Origin: Campylobacteraceae bacterium
Lineage (GTDB): Bacteria > Campylobacterota > Campylobacteria > Campylobacterales > JALSKU01
Direction: 5' to 3'
Length of the DNA: 51,226 bases
NCBI GenBank assembly: GCA_026993075.1
Contig: JALWUQ010000039.1
Coordinates: 1-51,226 of the forward strand
Part shown: positions 10,798-19,294 of the stretch, piece after piece
How positions within the stretch are numbered: the stretch's first letter is position 1
How the letters are laid out: every line of letters starts with the position of its first letter
Program-made: the position numbers and the translations under genes
Notes under the pieces: model-generated
What the model was told of the DNA's origin: nothing
Seen by the model: the letters and a program-made list of their open reading frames with translations, nothing else
Database searches by the model: none

Positions 10798-12168
10798 ATG
10801 TACAGAATTATTTGGCTTTTTTTATTGCCTGTTTTTTTGCTTGGGGCAGATTTTGGAGCTTTGAAGAACTTAACTCTTAGTGATGCTGAGAATATTGTTA
10901 AAAAAGATAACTTAGAGATAAGTATAGCAAAATTTAATGCACGGATGAGGGCAATGGATGTGAAAGTTGCCAAAGGGTATAATTACGGCAAATTAGATCT
11001 TACTCAGATATTTGTAAGATCTAATGATGCTCTTAGTGTATTTGGTGCAAAACTTATGAGTAGAGAAGCTACATTTGGAGATTTTGGATTTAGACAATTT
11101 TTATCTCCTCCTCCCGGCACTACAGATATTTTAAAAGTTCAACCGACTGATTTAAACTATCCGGGATATAGAAATCTGTTTCAAACAAAACTTATGTATA
11201 AAGTTCCTATTTATACAGGTGGAAAACTGACTCAGTACAGAAAAATTGCACAAGAGATGGTGATTTTAAGCAAGCTTAATTCTCAAAAAGTTATTTCAAA
11301 AGTTTTATTTCAAACAAAAAAAACTTTTTTTAATATCACTTTACTGGATAATTATATAATAAATTTGAATATTATACTTAAAAATATGAATATTTTAGAA
11401 AATACAGTAAAGAGCATGATAGAAGTGGGATATGCAAAGCATGTCGATTTACTCGAAGTTCTTGCGAAAAAATCAAATGTACTTAGAATGCTAAATCAGG
11501 CAAAAGTTAATAGAAAACTTGCCTATGAGTTTTTATCTTTTTTACTAAATAAAAATGTATATTCGATAGTACATGTTGATATAAAAAAAATTACAATGAA
11601 TATAAGCAAAGCGTTTATTATCTCTAAAAACCTAGATATAAAAATGGCAAAAGTTGGGTTAAAAGTAAGTAAAATGAATATAAAACTAAAAAAATCAGCA
11701 TTTTTACCCCAAATTGGAGCCTTTGGAGCATTTTCATCTGCAGATAAAACTTTTGTAGGTAATTTTAGAAAGCATGATGCTTATACTATCGGTGTTCAGT
11801 TTAAATGGAATTTGTTTAATGGTGGAATCGATAAGAGTAATCTTGAAAAGGCTAGAGTAAAAAGTATGAAGATTGCAGAACAATTAGAGCTTGCTAAAAA
11901 AGGAATTGCTTTAAAAATTGATAAGATAAAGACTCAAATAGAGAGTATCCAATTTGATATAAATAGTTTAAATGAAGAGCTAAAACTCTCTCGTGCAATT
12001 TATAAAAACTATTTAGGAAGATATAAAGAGAAATTAATTTCAATAAATGATGTTATTATAAAACAATCCCAAGAAATTGAGAAAGTTTTAAAACTTGAAA
12101 AAGCCAAGACAAAAAGAAATAAAAAAGTTTTTGAATTGGAAAAAATTGCTAATGGAGATATAAAATGA
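10798..12168 (+). CDS. TolC-family outer membrane efflux protein
   Basis: 456 residues with a cleavable signal peptide (about 1-16, ending LLGAD). A tandem alpha-hairpin architecture of the outer-membrane-factor family follows, with two internal repeats: the LxxAxxIVKKDNLEI start near residue 28 and a second strand/helix set ending QFKWNLFNGGIDKSNLEKAR. Forms the outer-membrane channel for the adaptor and RND genes that follow. Overlaps the adaptor gene by 4 bases (ATGA). The transported substrate cannot be told from this protein. Confidence 0.88.
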   Translation: MYRIIWLFLLPVFLLGADFGALKNLTLSDAENIVKKDNLEISIAKFNARMRAMDVKVAKGYNYGKLDLTQIFVRSNDALSVFGAKLMSREATFGDFGFRQFLSPPPGTTDILKVQPTDLNYPGYRNLFQTKLMYKVPIYTGGKLTQYRKIAQEMVILSKLNSQKVISKVLFQTKKTFFNITLLDNYIINLNIILKNMNILENTVKSMIEVGYAKHVDLLEVLAKKSNVLRMLNQAKVNRKLAYEFLSFLLNKNVYSIVHVDIKKITMNISKAFIISKNLDIKMAKVGLKVSKMNIKLKKSAFLPQIGAFGAFSSADKTFVGNFRKHDAYTIGVQFKWNLFNGGIDKSNLEKARVKSMKIAEQLELAKKGIALKIDKIKTQIESIQFDINSLNEELKLSRAIYKNYLGRYKEKLISINDVIIKQSQEIEKVLKLEKAKTKRNKKVFELEKIANGDIK

Positions 12169-12977
12169 GATTAAAATCAAAAAATATTTTTAAGATTATC
12201 ATTGTCATGATGCTGTGTGCATTAAGTGCCGAAGCTGTTGATTTGACTCTTACAGGAAGTGTTATGTCAGATAATAGAAAAATAATAACGAGTAGATATA
12301 TGGGTTTTGTTATAAAAGTTGGACCAAGTGAAGGAGAAAGTGTAAAAAAAGGTACTCTGCTTTACGAAATCGATTCAAAAGAGATTGATAGTGCAAAGAC
12401 ACAAGTTGAGCTTGCTATTGAACAGGCAAAGCTGGCTTTGTCTATGTATATAAATCAATATCAAAATGTAAAATTAAATCTTAGCAGATATAAAAGACTT
12501 TATAAGCAGGATATGGTTTCTAAGTATCAGGTTGAAAATCTCCAATTAGCAGCTAAAAATCTAAGAGACTCAGTGAATATTGCTAAAAAACAGGTTGAGC
12601 AAGCTCAGGCAAAATTAAAAGAGGTTGATAATCAATATAAATATCTTAGGATAAAAGCACCAAATAATTCAGTTGTTGTAGCAAGAAACATAAAAGTTGG
12701 TGAAATGGCAATGCCTGGCATGCCAGCTTACATATTGTCCGATTTAAGTGATTTAAGAATTGTAACGCAAATATCTGAAGATAATTTGAAATATATAAAA
12801 TTAGGAAAAAAAGTTATGATTAATATACCATCTGCTGGATTAAAAGAGGTAGGTACAGTTTCTGCAATTGTACCAAGTTCAAACCCTTTAACTCACTCTT
12901 TTCAAATCAAAATAAAATTTAACAAGAAGAATAAAGAGATATATCCCGGAATGTACGCAACTGTAACAGTGAGGTAA
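12165..12977 (+). CDS. Short periplasmic adaptor (HlyD/RND membrane fusion protein)
   Basis: 270 residues: signal peptide (about 1-25), a split biotinyl-lipoyl half-motif around residues 45-65 (GFVIKVGPSEGESVKKGTLL), a coiled-coil hairpin at about 80-165, the second lipoyl half (YKYLRIKAPNNSVV), and a beta-barrel domain ending PGMYATVTV. It bridges the RND pump to the TolC channel. It stops after the beta-barrel and lacks the membrane-proximal domain of larger adaptors (usually 350-400 residues), so it is a minimal version. It is 2 bases from the RND gene. Confidence 0.87.
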   Translation: MRLKSKNIFKIIIVMMLCALSAEAVDLTLTGSVMSDNRKIITSRYMGFVIKVGPSEGESVKKGTLLYEIDSKEIDSAKTQVELAIEQAKLALSMYINQYQNVKLNLSRYKRLYKQDMVSKYQVENLQLAAKNLRDSVNIAKKQVEQAQAKLKEVDNQYKYLRIKAPNNSVVVARNIKVGEMAMPGMPAYILSDLSDLRIVTQISEDNLKYIKLGKKVMINIPSAGLKEVGTVSAIVPSSNPLTHSFQIKIKFNKKNKEIYPGMYATVTVR

Positions 12978-12979
12978 GC

Positions 12980-14617
12980 ATGGAAAATAAAAATAAAAAT
13001 AAAGATTTTAAAGTCAATGACATTGCCGGCAAACTTGCAAAATATTTTTTGCACAGCCCCTTAACTCCAATATTAGCGGTTTTTATTTTGGCACTTGGAT
13101 ATCTTTCTTTAGTGGTGACTCCAAGAGAAGAAGATCCTCAAATAAGCATAAGTGGCGGCTCTGTTATTGTTGCCCTGCCGGGTGCAACTCCTAAAGAGAT
13201 TGAAAATGTTATTGTTAATCCGCTTGAGAGAAAATTAAAAGAAATTAAGGGAATAGATCATATTTATGGTGTCAGCATGAATAATGTAGGTGTTGTTAAT
13301 GTAATGTATAAAATAGGTCAAAACAGGGAAATATCAAATCTTAAACTATATGATAAGGTAATGCAAAATATGGATAAACTTCCAAAAGGTGCAATGCAGC
13401 CGTTTGTAAAACCTTTTGATATTGATATAGATATTCCCATTGTTACTATTGCATTTTATCCAAAAGATAAAAAGGTAACAAATACTATTATCTATAAAAC
13501 CGTAAGAGATATACAGCAAAGAATGAATGCAATCAAAAATGTTGCCAAAACATCCTTAAAAGGAGTACATAAAGAACAGTATAATATAAAAGTTAATCTC
13601 TATAAGCTTAGTGGATATCATATTTCATTGGCTCAGATAGCAAATGCCTTAAAATCATTGGCTTATGATGTACCAAATATAAAAGATAGAACAAAAAATG
13701 GTAAATTGGTAGTTTTTGGTATAAAAAATGCTATTGAAAATGCCAATGATATTAAAAATATAATAATTGCTAAGTATTTGGGCTCTCCTGTATATCTAAG
13801 AGATGTGGCAACTGTAAAACGAGGTACTAATTTCCAAGACAAGAGAAATGCTGATATTATATTTAGAAAAAAAGATGGTAAATTCAGTAAAAGTATAGAT
13901 CAAGTTACTTTGACTATTTCAAAATTGAAAGGAACAAATGCGGTTGTTGTAGCCAAAGCAGTACAAAAAGAGTTAAAAACTTTTCAAAAAACTTTAAATA
14001 AGCAAGGAATTGGCTATATACTTACTAGAAATTATGGAAAAAGAGCAGATGATGCTGTAAATGAACTTGTTTTTCATCTTTTGATTTCTATAGTGATTAT
14101 AGCAGTTCTTCTAATATTTGTACTTGGATGGAGAGAGTCGATAATTGTTACTTTTACGGTTCCAGCTATTTTTGCTATAACCTTGTTTATTGCTTACTTA
14201 ACGGGTCAGACAATCAATAGAATAACTCTGTTTGCCTTTTTGTTAAGTCTGGGCTTATTAGTAGATGCAGCAATTATAGTTATAGAAAATATTCATAGAC
14301 ATTTGCACTCACATGACTCAGTTGATAAAGATTTGGATGAAATTTTGATTGAAGCTACGGATGAAATAGGTCCTCCTACAAATATTGCAACATTTGCTAT
14401 CATTTTAACAATGATTCCAATGGCTTTTGTTGGACAAATGATGGGGCAGTTTATGAAGCCGATACCCGAAAATGTACCTGTTGCTTTAGTGGCATCTTTA
14501 GTTATTGCATATATTTTTACCCCATACCTTTCAAGGTTACTGCTTAAAAAACCAAAGCTGCATCATCATCACCATCATTTTGACAAAAAGCAAAGTGAAA
14601 ATGGAGATAAACAATGA
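12980..14617 (+). CDS. RND efflux pump, N-terminal half (split gene)
   Basis: 545 residues matching the first of the two internal repeats of an RND permease (a full pump is about 1030-1060). TM1 is at about 25-45, the TPREEDPQIS start of the porter domain follows, and TM2-TM6 are near 370-520. TM4 carries VDAAI (D429, A430): one proton-relay aspartate is kept, and the second one found in AcrB is alanine, as in heavy-metal-type pumps. The protein ends in a hydrophilic tail with six consecutive histidines (residues 528-533). Its stop overlaps the ATG of the second half (ATGA). Substrate unknown. Confidence 0.88.
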   Translation: MENKNKNKDFKVNDIAGKLAKYFLHSPLTPILAVFILALGYLSLVVTPREEDPQISISGGSVIVALPGATPKEIENVIVNPLERKLKEIKGIDHIYGVSMNNVGVVNVMYKIGQNREISNLKLYDKVMQNMDKLPKGAMQPFVKPFDIDIDIPIVTIAFYPKDKKVTNTIIYKTVRDIQQRMNAIKNVAKTSLKGVHKEQYNIKVNLYKLSGYHISLAQIANALKSLAYDVPNIKDRTKNGKLVVFGIKNAIENANDIKNIIIAKYLGSPVYLRDVATVKRGTNFQDKRNADIIFRKKDGKFSKSIDQVTLTISKLKGTNAVVVAKAVQKELKTFQKTLNKQGIGYILTRNYGKRADDAVNELVFHLLISIVIIAVLLIFVLGWRESIIVTFTVPAIFAITLFIAYLTGQTINRITLFAFLLSLGLLVDAAIIVIENIHRHLHSHDSVDKDLDEILIEATDEIGPPTNIATFAIILTMIPMAFVGQMMGQFMKPIPENVPVALVASLVIAYIFTPYLSRLLLKKPKLHHHHHHFDKKQSENGDKQ

Positions 14618-16287
14618 AATTATTTGAAAAATTAATTTATTCTATACTTAGCAGTAAGATTAAAAAAACAGTTGTATTTGTATTGATTTTTGCTTCATTG
14701 ATAGGGACTATCATGATGCTTCCGACTAAAATGGTTTTAGCAAAAATGCTGCCTGGAAAAAGTGCAAATACTTACTCCATATATGTAAATACACCAACTG
14801 GAAGTTCAGTCGAGCAGACCAAAAGTATAACACAATGCGTGAGTGGTATTTTAAGACATGAAAAATATATTACAAATATGGAAGTTTATTTAGGCCAGGG
14901 TGCACCACTTAACTATGCAGGACTTGTAAAAGGTTCAGCATTTAAAAGAGGTGAAAATGTTGCAGAGATGGTTATTAACCTGAGTGATAAACATAAAAGA
15001 GAGGAAAAATCTTATGACATGGTTCATAGATTAAGGCCGGTTATACAAAAAAAATGTCAAAACCTGATACCGGGTACTCATATCAAAATGATTCAGATGC
15101 CAGCAGGTCCTCCTACTCTTGCCTCCATAGTTGTTGAGCTTTACAATCATAATATACACGATGATAGAAAAATGGCAAAAAGAATAGCCAAAGTTTTGAA
15201 AAGTACAAAAGGATTGGTTGATGTTGATATCATGGAGGATGATATTTATAACAGATTTAGCATAATCATAAATAAAAACAAAGTTTTAAGATCCGGTCTG
15301 TCAATAAAACAGATAAATAAAATACTCTATCTCGCTTTTCAAGGTGTAGAAGTTACAGTTAAAAATAGCCCTGATACACCTGATCAGATCCCTCTTTTTG
15401 AAGTTTTAAGCGGAAAGACAAAGAAACTTAAAAAATTTAGTAAAAACGAATTGCTTGCAAAGCTAAGTTCATTAAAACTTATGAATAAAAGAGGCATGAT
15501 GATACCTCTTAGTGAAGTAGTTTCTATAAAAGAGGTAAAAAGTAAACCTAGTATAATGCAAAAAGATTTAAGAAGAATGACAAATATCACTGCTGAGACC
15601 GACGAAGTTTCACAAGTTTATCCTTTGATTGATGCAAGAGATAAAATAATCAAAGAATTTTCTAAAGATTATTATATCAAAAAAGAGAGTATTGCTAATT
15701 TTACACATATGTTTGATTTGCATTTGACAAATAAAAAAACTGGCGAAAGATTTGATTTGGTTTGGAATGGAGAGATGAAAGTTACACTTGACACTTTTAG
15801 AGATTTGGGACTCGCATTTATAGCTGCACTTGTTTTGATATTTTTATTATTGGTTGTTTACTATGAAAGTTTTAGAATAAGCGGTATAATCTTATTTGGT
15901 AGTTTTTTATCCATTATAGGTGTAATTTTTGGCCACTGGGTAATGAATCTTTTTACTAGAGATACATTTTATCTAACGGCAACTTCATTAATAGGATTTA
16001 TTGCCCTTATGGGTATAAGTTCGAGAAATTCACTTTTACTGATAGATTTTGCAAAATCGTTAATGAAAAAAGGTATCGAAAAAAGAGAGGCTATAGCGGT
16101 TGCTACTGCAACAAGAGCAAAGCCTATCATGCTAACGGCGGCAGCGATTATATTAGCGAGTATTTTACTCGCAGGCGATCCTATATTTGGCGGCTTAGGG
16201 GTTGCTCTTATATTTGGTACTATTGCAGCGGTTATAGTATCGTTAATATTTGTTCCGATTTTGATGGATAATACAAAAGCAATTTAG
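14614..16287 (+). CDS. RND efflux pump, C-terminal half (split gene)
   Basis: 557 residues equal to the second RND repeat: one N-terminal TM (about 18-38), a porter domain, then TM8-TM12 in the last third. In the TM10 position the sequence is SSRNSLLL, so R471 stands where AcrB has lysine 940. The TM11 RAKPIMLTA segment (R501) fits the AcrB arginine 971 position. The start is supported by GGAG 7 nt upstream and by a TAA only two codons before the ATG in this frame, which argues for a true second start. Needs the first half to make a pump. Confidence 0.87.
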   Translation: MKLFEKLIYSILSSKIKKTVVFVLIFASLIGTIMMLPTKMVLAKMLPGKSANTYSIYVNTPTGSSVEQTKSITQCVSGILRHEKYITNMEVYLGQGAPLNYAGLVKGSAFKRGENVAEMVINLSDKHKREEKSYDMVHRLRPVIQKKCQNLIPGTHIKMIQMPAGPPTLASIVVELYNHNIHDDRKMAKRIAKVLKSTKGLVDVDIMEDDIYNRFSIIINKNKVLRSGLSIKQINKILYLAFQGVEVTVKNSPDTPDQIPLFEVLSGKTKKLKKFSKNELLAKLSSLKLMNKRGMMIPLSEVVSIKEVKSKPSIMQKDLRRMTNITAETDEVSQVYPLIDARDKIIKEFSKDYYIKKESIANFTHMFDLHLTNKKTGERFDLVWNGEMKVTLDTFRDLGLAFIAALVLIFLLLVVYYESFRISGIILFGSFLSIIGVIFGHWVMNLFTRDTFYLTATSLIGFIALMGISSRNSLLLIDFAKSLMKKGIEKREAIAVATATRAKPIMLTAAAIILASILLAGDPIFGGLGVALIFGTIAAVIVSLIFVPILMDNTKAI

Positions 16288-16295
16288 GAGAAAAA

Positions 16296-16871
16296 ATGGC
16301 AACATATTCAATGGGTGATTTAAGAAAAGGTTTAAAAATAGAATTAAATAATGTACCATATAAAATAGTAGATTATCAACATGTAAAGCCTGGGAAAGGG
16401 GCAGCATTTGTAAGAGTAAAAATGAAATCTTTTGTTAACGGTAAAGTAATTGATAAAACATTTCATGCCGGAGATAAATGCGAATCACCTGATCTTGAAG
16501 ATAAGACAATGCAATATCTTTATAATGATGGAGAAATGTTGCATTTTATGGATACAACTACTTATGAGCAGATTGCATTAAGTGAAGATCAAGTAGGTGA
16601 TGCAAATCAATGGTTGATTGATGGGATGAATGTAGATATACTTTTTTATAATGGAAATGCCATTGGTGTTGAAGTAGCTTCAGTAGTGGAGCTTAAGATA
16701 GTACAAACTCCACCAAATTTTAAAGGTGATTCACAAGGTGGTAAGAAGCCAGCCACTCTTGAAAGCGGTGCGGTAGTACAAATACCATATCATATACTTG
16801 AGGGTGATACCATAAGAGTGGATACTACAAAAGGAGAGTATCTAAGTAAAGTTGAGACAAAAGATAAGTAA
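16296..16871 (+). CDS. efp: Elongation factor P
   Basis: Rescues ribosomes stalled on polyproline stretches. 191 residues with three beta-barrel domains, beginning [12 protein letters not shown]. The lysine that receives a modification in other bacteria is present at K34 in the [10 protein letters not shown] loop. The C-terminal domain ends [12 protein letters not shown] as expected. It lies 8 bases after the RND gene with its own GGAG site, so it may share the efflux transcript; no promoter was seen between them. The modification enzyme (EpmA or other) is not in this window. Confidence 0.95.
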   Translation: MATYSMGDLRKGLKIELNNVPYKIVDYQHVKPGKGAAFVRVKMKSFVNGKVIDKTFHAGDKCESPDLEDKTMQYLYNDGEMLHFMDTTTYEQIALSEDQVGDANQWLIDGMNVDILFYNGNAIGVEVASVVELKIVQTPPNFKGDSQGGKKPATLESGAVVQIPYHILEGDTIRVDTTKGEYLSKVETKDK

Positions 16872-16899
16872 AAGTATAAAATCACTAAAAGGAGAGACC

Positions 16900-17457
16900 A
16901 TGGCAAAGGTATTGGTTCCGTTGGCAAATGGATTTGAAGAGATTGAAGCTATGAGTATTATTGATATTTTAAGTAGAAGCGGGGTTGATGTTGTTGTTGC
17001 AGGACTTGAAAAAAGAGAAGTTGAGGGTGCAAATACCGGTATGAAATTTATAGCTCATACTGTGCTTGATGAAGTTGATGTAAAAAAGCTTGATATGATA
17101 GTTTTACCGGGAGGTTTACCAGGAGCTGAATACTTGGCTAAAAGTGAGAAAGTAAAAAGTATCATTAAAGAACTCTCAGATAAAAATAAACCAATCGGTG
17201 CTATTTGTGCAGCACCCTGGGCATTAAAAGAAGCAGGTATCCTTGAGGGGAAAAAACATACAAACTATCCCGGTTTTGAAAGTCATACGGGAATTAAAGG
17301 GTATATCGATACTCAAAAAGTTGTAAAAGATGGCAATATTATAACTTCAAGAGGTCCCGGTACTGCTATTTGTTTTGCTTTGGAGATTGTAAAAATGCTT
17401 CAAGGAGATGATGCATATAACCAGTTAAAAGAGGGATTATTGGTTGATTTTTGTTAA
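16900..17457 (+). CDS. DJ-1/PfpI family protein
   Basis: 185-residue cytoplasmic DJ-1/ThiJ/PfpI member. Visible: the N-terminal ANGFEEIEAM with the conserved acidic residue, and the nucleophile elbow GAICAAPWAL with the catalytic-type cysteine. The family includes deglycases, chaperones and glutathione-independent glyoxalases; the exact activity here is not decidable. ATG 16900 is chosen because AAAGGAG precedes it; an upstream in-frame codon at 16852 would overlap efp. Confidence 0.88.
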   Translation: MAKVLVPLANGFEEIEAMSIIDILSRSGVDVVVAGLEKREVEGANTGMKFIAHTVLDEVDVKKLDMIVLPGGLPGAEYLAKSEKVKSIIKELSDKNKPIGAICAAPWALKEAGILEGKKHTNYPGFESHTGIKGYIDTQKVVKDGNIITSRGPGTAICFALEIVKMLQGDDAYNQLKEGLLVDFC

Positions 17458-17504
17458 TTAATTTTTTAGCTAAAGTTTAGAATGAAAATCTTGAATATTT
17501 CGTT

Positions 17505-17564
17505 TTTGCTAATAGGCAAAGCTTTAACGATGAATTTTCAAAGATTTATATCTTTGAAAAGGAG
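17505..17564 (+). promoter_or_regulatory. Hairpin-RBS module, copy 1 (upstream of rmuC)
   Basis: Mini-hairpin TTTGCT-AATA-GGCAAA (17505-17520), AGCTTTA box, then an 11-bp hairpin (17535-17545 with 17550-17560, loop TTAT) whose 3' arm runs straight into GGAG (17561-17564), 8 nt before the rmuC ATG. Shares most bases with copies at 35035 and 51159, and differs from them by indels in the linker and the hairpin loop. It holds a 13-codon frame (ATG at 17530) ending one base before the rmuC ATG. Proposed cis-acting 5' UTR element; no known RNA family recognised. Confidence 0.6.
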
Positions 17565-17572
17565 ATTTTAGG

Positions 17573-19240
17573 ATGAATAATATAAATATTGACTATGAAG
17601 TTATAACAATAATCTTTATAGTTATCATTTGCTTTGCTGCTCTTGGTTTTTGGATACGAAATATTTTTAAAATACACCTGAGTGATAAATTAAATGAAGT
17701 TGAAAAAGAATTAAATGAAAAAAAAGAGTTAGTAGCTCAAATACCGTTCTTAAATGACAATATTAAAAATTTAAAATATGAAAAAAACTTATTAAATGAT
17801 ACTCTAAACAGTTTAAAAGATAAATTATCTCAAAAAGAAGTTATTATTGCTGAAAATGAAAAAGACAAACAAAGCTACCTATTGAGCATAAATGAAAAAG
17901 AAAATACTCTACAAAAACTAAAAGTTGAAAATCGTGAATTAAATAATAATATAGATATTTTGAAAGATAAAATATCAGATTTTAAAATAGCAGTTGAAAA
18001 AACAGATAATAAAAACAGGCAATTAAATGAACAATTAAGTTATTTTAAAAATGAAATACATGAAATAAAAACTATTAATGATGAGCTAATAAAAGAAAAA
18101 AATATACTTATACAAGAAAAATCAAAGTTTGAGGCAAATTTACTTTCTTTAAGAGAAAATAATAAAAAACTTCAAGATGATTTTGACAATCAAAGTAAAA
18201 AGTTAGAATTAAAACTAAATGAAATTATGCAACAAACAATAGATAGCAAAATTAAAAAATTTGATGAAACATCTATGAAGTCGCTTGATAATATTTTAAA
18301 GCCGTTTAAAAATAATATAGATTCGTTTCAAAGGCAAATTAGAGATTCTCAAGAAAATAGTACAAAAAAATTTGCAGAACTTTCAAAAGAGATTGAAATG
18401 GTTGCTAAAGCCGGTATAAATATATCAAATGAAGCACAAAATTTAACACAAGCATTAAAAGGGAAAAAACAAGCCCAGGGCAGTTGGGGTGAAATGATAC
18501 TTGATAGTGTGCTTGAATATTCAGGTCTTTTAAAAGGTGTTCATTATGATAAACAAGAGAGTTACAGAGATGAAAAAAAGGAATTAAAAAGGCCTGATGT
18601 GATTGTGAAATTGCCGCAAAATAGGACTATTATAATAGATTCTAAAGTTTCTTTAAATGATTATGATAATTATATAAAAGCTGAAAGTGATGAGAAAAAA
18701 ATATTTTATGCAAAAAATATTTCAACAGCTTTTAAAAATCATATAGATATACTCAATTCAAAGGATTATGCTCATTACAAAATAGGAACTTTACAATATA
18801 TCTTTATGTTTGTTCCGATTGAGGGTGCATTTGCAACGGCTGTTCAAAATGACCCTGGATTGTACGAATATGCCCTTAGAAAACATATAGCCATCGTTAC
18901 GCCATCAACTCTTACAATTTCACTTAGAACTATATATCTTTATTGGCAAAGCGAGCAGTCAACTTCTTTGGCGGTAAAGCTATTTGATGAAGCAGGTAAA
19001 CTTTATGATAAAATGGTTGGATTTAGTGATAGTTTTAGAAAGATAGGAAATCAAATCCAAACGCTGCAAAATAGCTTTGAAACAGCAAATACACAGCTTG
19101 CTAAAGGTAATGGTAATGTTTTAAAACGAGTGGAAAATTTAAAAAAATTAGGGGCAAAAACTACAAAATCATTAAAAAATTCAAAAGTAGATTATGAAGA
19201 TTTTGATGAAGAAAATATAGAAGTTAAAATGCTTACTTAA
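17573..19240 (+). CDS. rmuC: DNA recombination protein RmuC homologue
   Basis: 555 residues: N-terminal membrane helix at about 10-28, a long Lys/Glu/Asn-rich coiled coil at about 35-230, then the RmuC domain (about 280-500), a PD-(D/E)xK-type nuclease fold with RPDVIVKLP and IIIDSKVSLNDY giving the D...DxK pattern. RmuC limits inversions at short repeats and is a presumed nuclease. Its leader is the hairpin-RBS module ending GGAG 8 nt before the ATG. Confidence 0.88.
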   Translation: MNNINIDYEVITIIFIVIICFAALGFWIRNIFKIHLSDKLNEVEKELNEKKELVAQIPFLNDNIKNLKYEKNLLNDTLNSLKDKLSQKEVIIAENEKDKQSYLLSINEKENTLQKLKVENRELNNNIDILKDKISDFKIAVEKTDNKNRQLNEQLSYFKNEIHEIKTINDELIKEKNILIQEKSKFEANLLSLRENNKKLQDDFDNQSKKLELKLNEIMQQTIDSKIKKFDETSMKSLDNILKPFKNNIDSFQRQIRDSQENSTKKFAELSKEIEMVAKAGINISNEAQNLTQALKGKKQAQGSWGEMILDSVLEYSGLLKGVHYDKQESYRDEKKELKRPDVIVKLPQNRTIIIDSKVSLNDYDNYIKAESDEKKIFYAKNISTAFKNHIDILNSKDYAHYKIGTLQYIFMFVPIEGAFATAVQNDPGLYEYALRKHIAIVTPSTLTISLRTIYLYWQSEQSTSLAVKLFDEAGKLYDKMVGFSDSFRKIGNQIQTLQNSFETANTQLAKGNGNVLKRVENLKKLGAKTTKSLKNSKVDYEDFDEENIEVKMLT

Positions 19241-19263
19241 TCGGCTTTTTTATATCATTTTTG

Positions 19264-19269
19264 TATAAT
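19264..19269 (+). promoter_or_regulatory. -10 box of dnaE
   Basis: TATAAT 25 nt upstream of the dnaE ATG and just after the rmuC stop, followed by AGGGGA as ribosome site. Confidence 0.45.
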
Positions 19270-19294
19270 ATTGTAAAATATTACAGGGGAAACT

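Noticed and set aside
14561-14578. Six histidine codons as a sign of an engineered tag or vector sequence
   Set aside because: The codons are in natural genomic context with AT-rich flanks and mixed CAT/CAC use, and no vector sequence is nearby. His-rich linkers occur in natural metal and efflux proteins.
17530-17571. 13-codon upstream frame in module copy 1 as a leader peptide
   Set aside because: Indels put copies 2 and 3 in a different frame without an ATG, so the peptide is not conserved.
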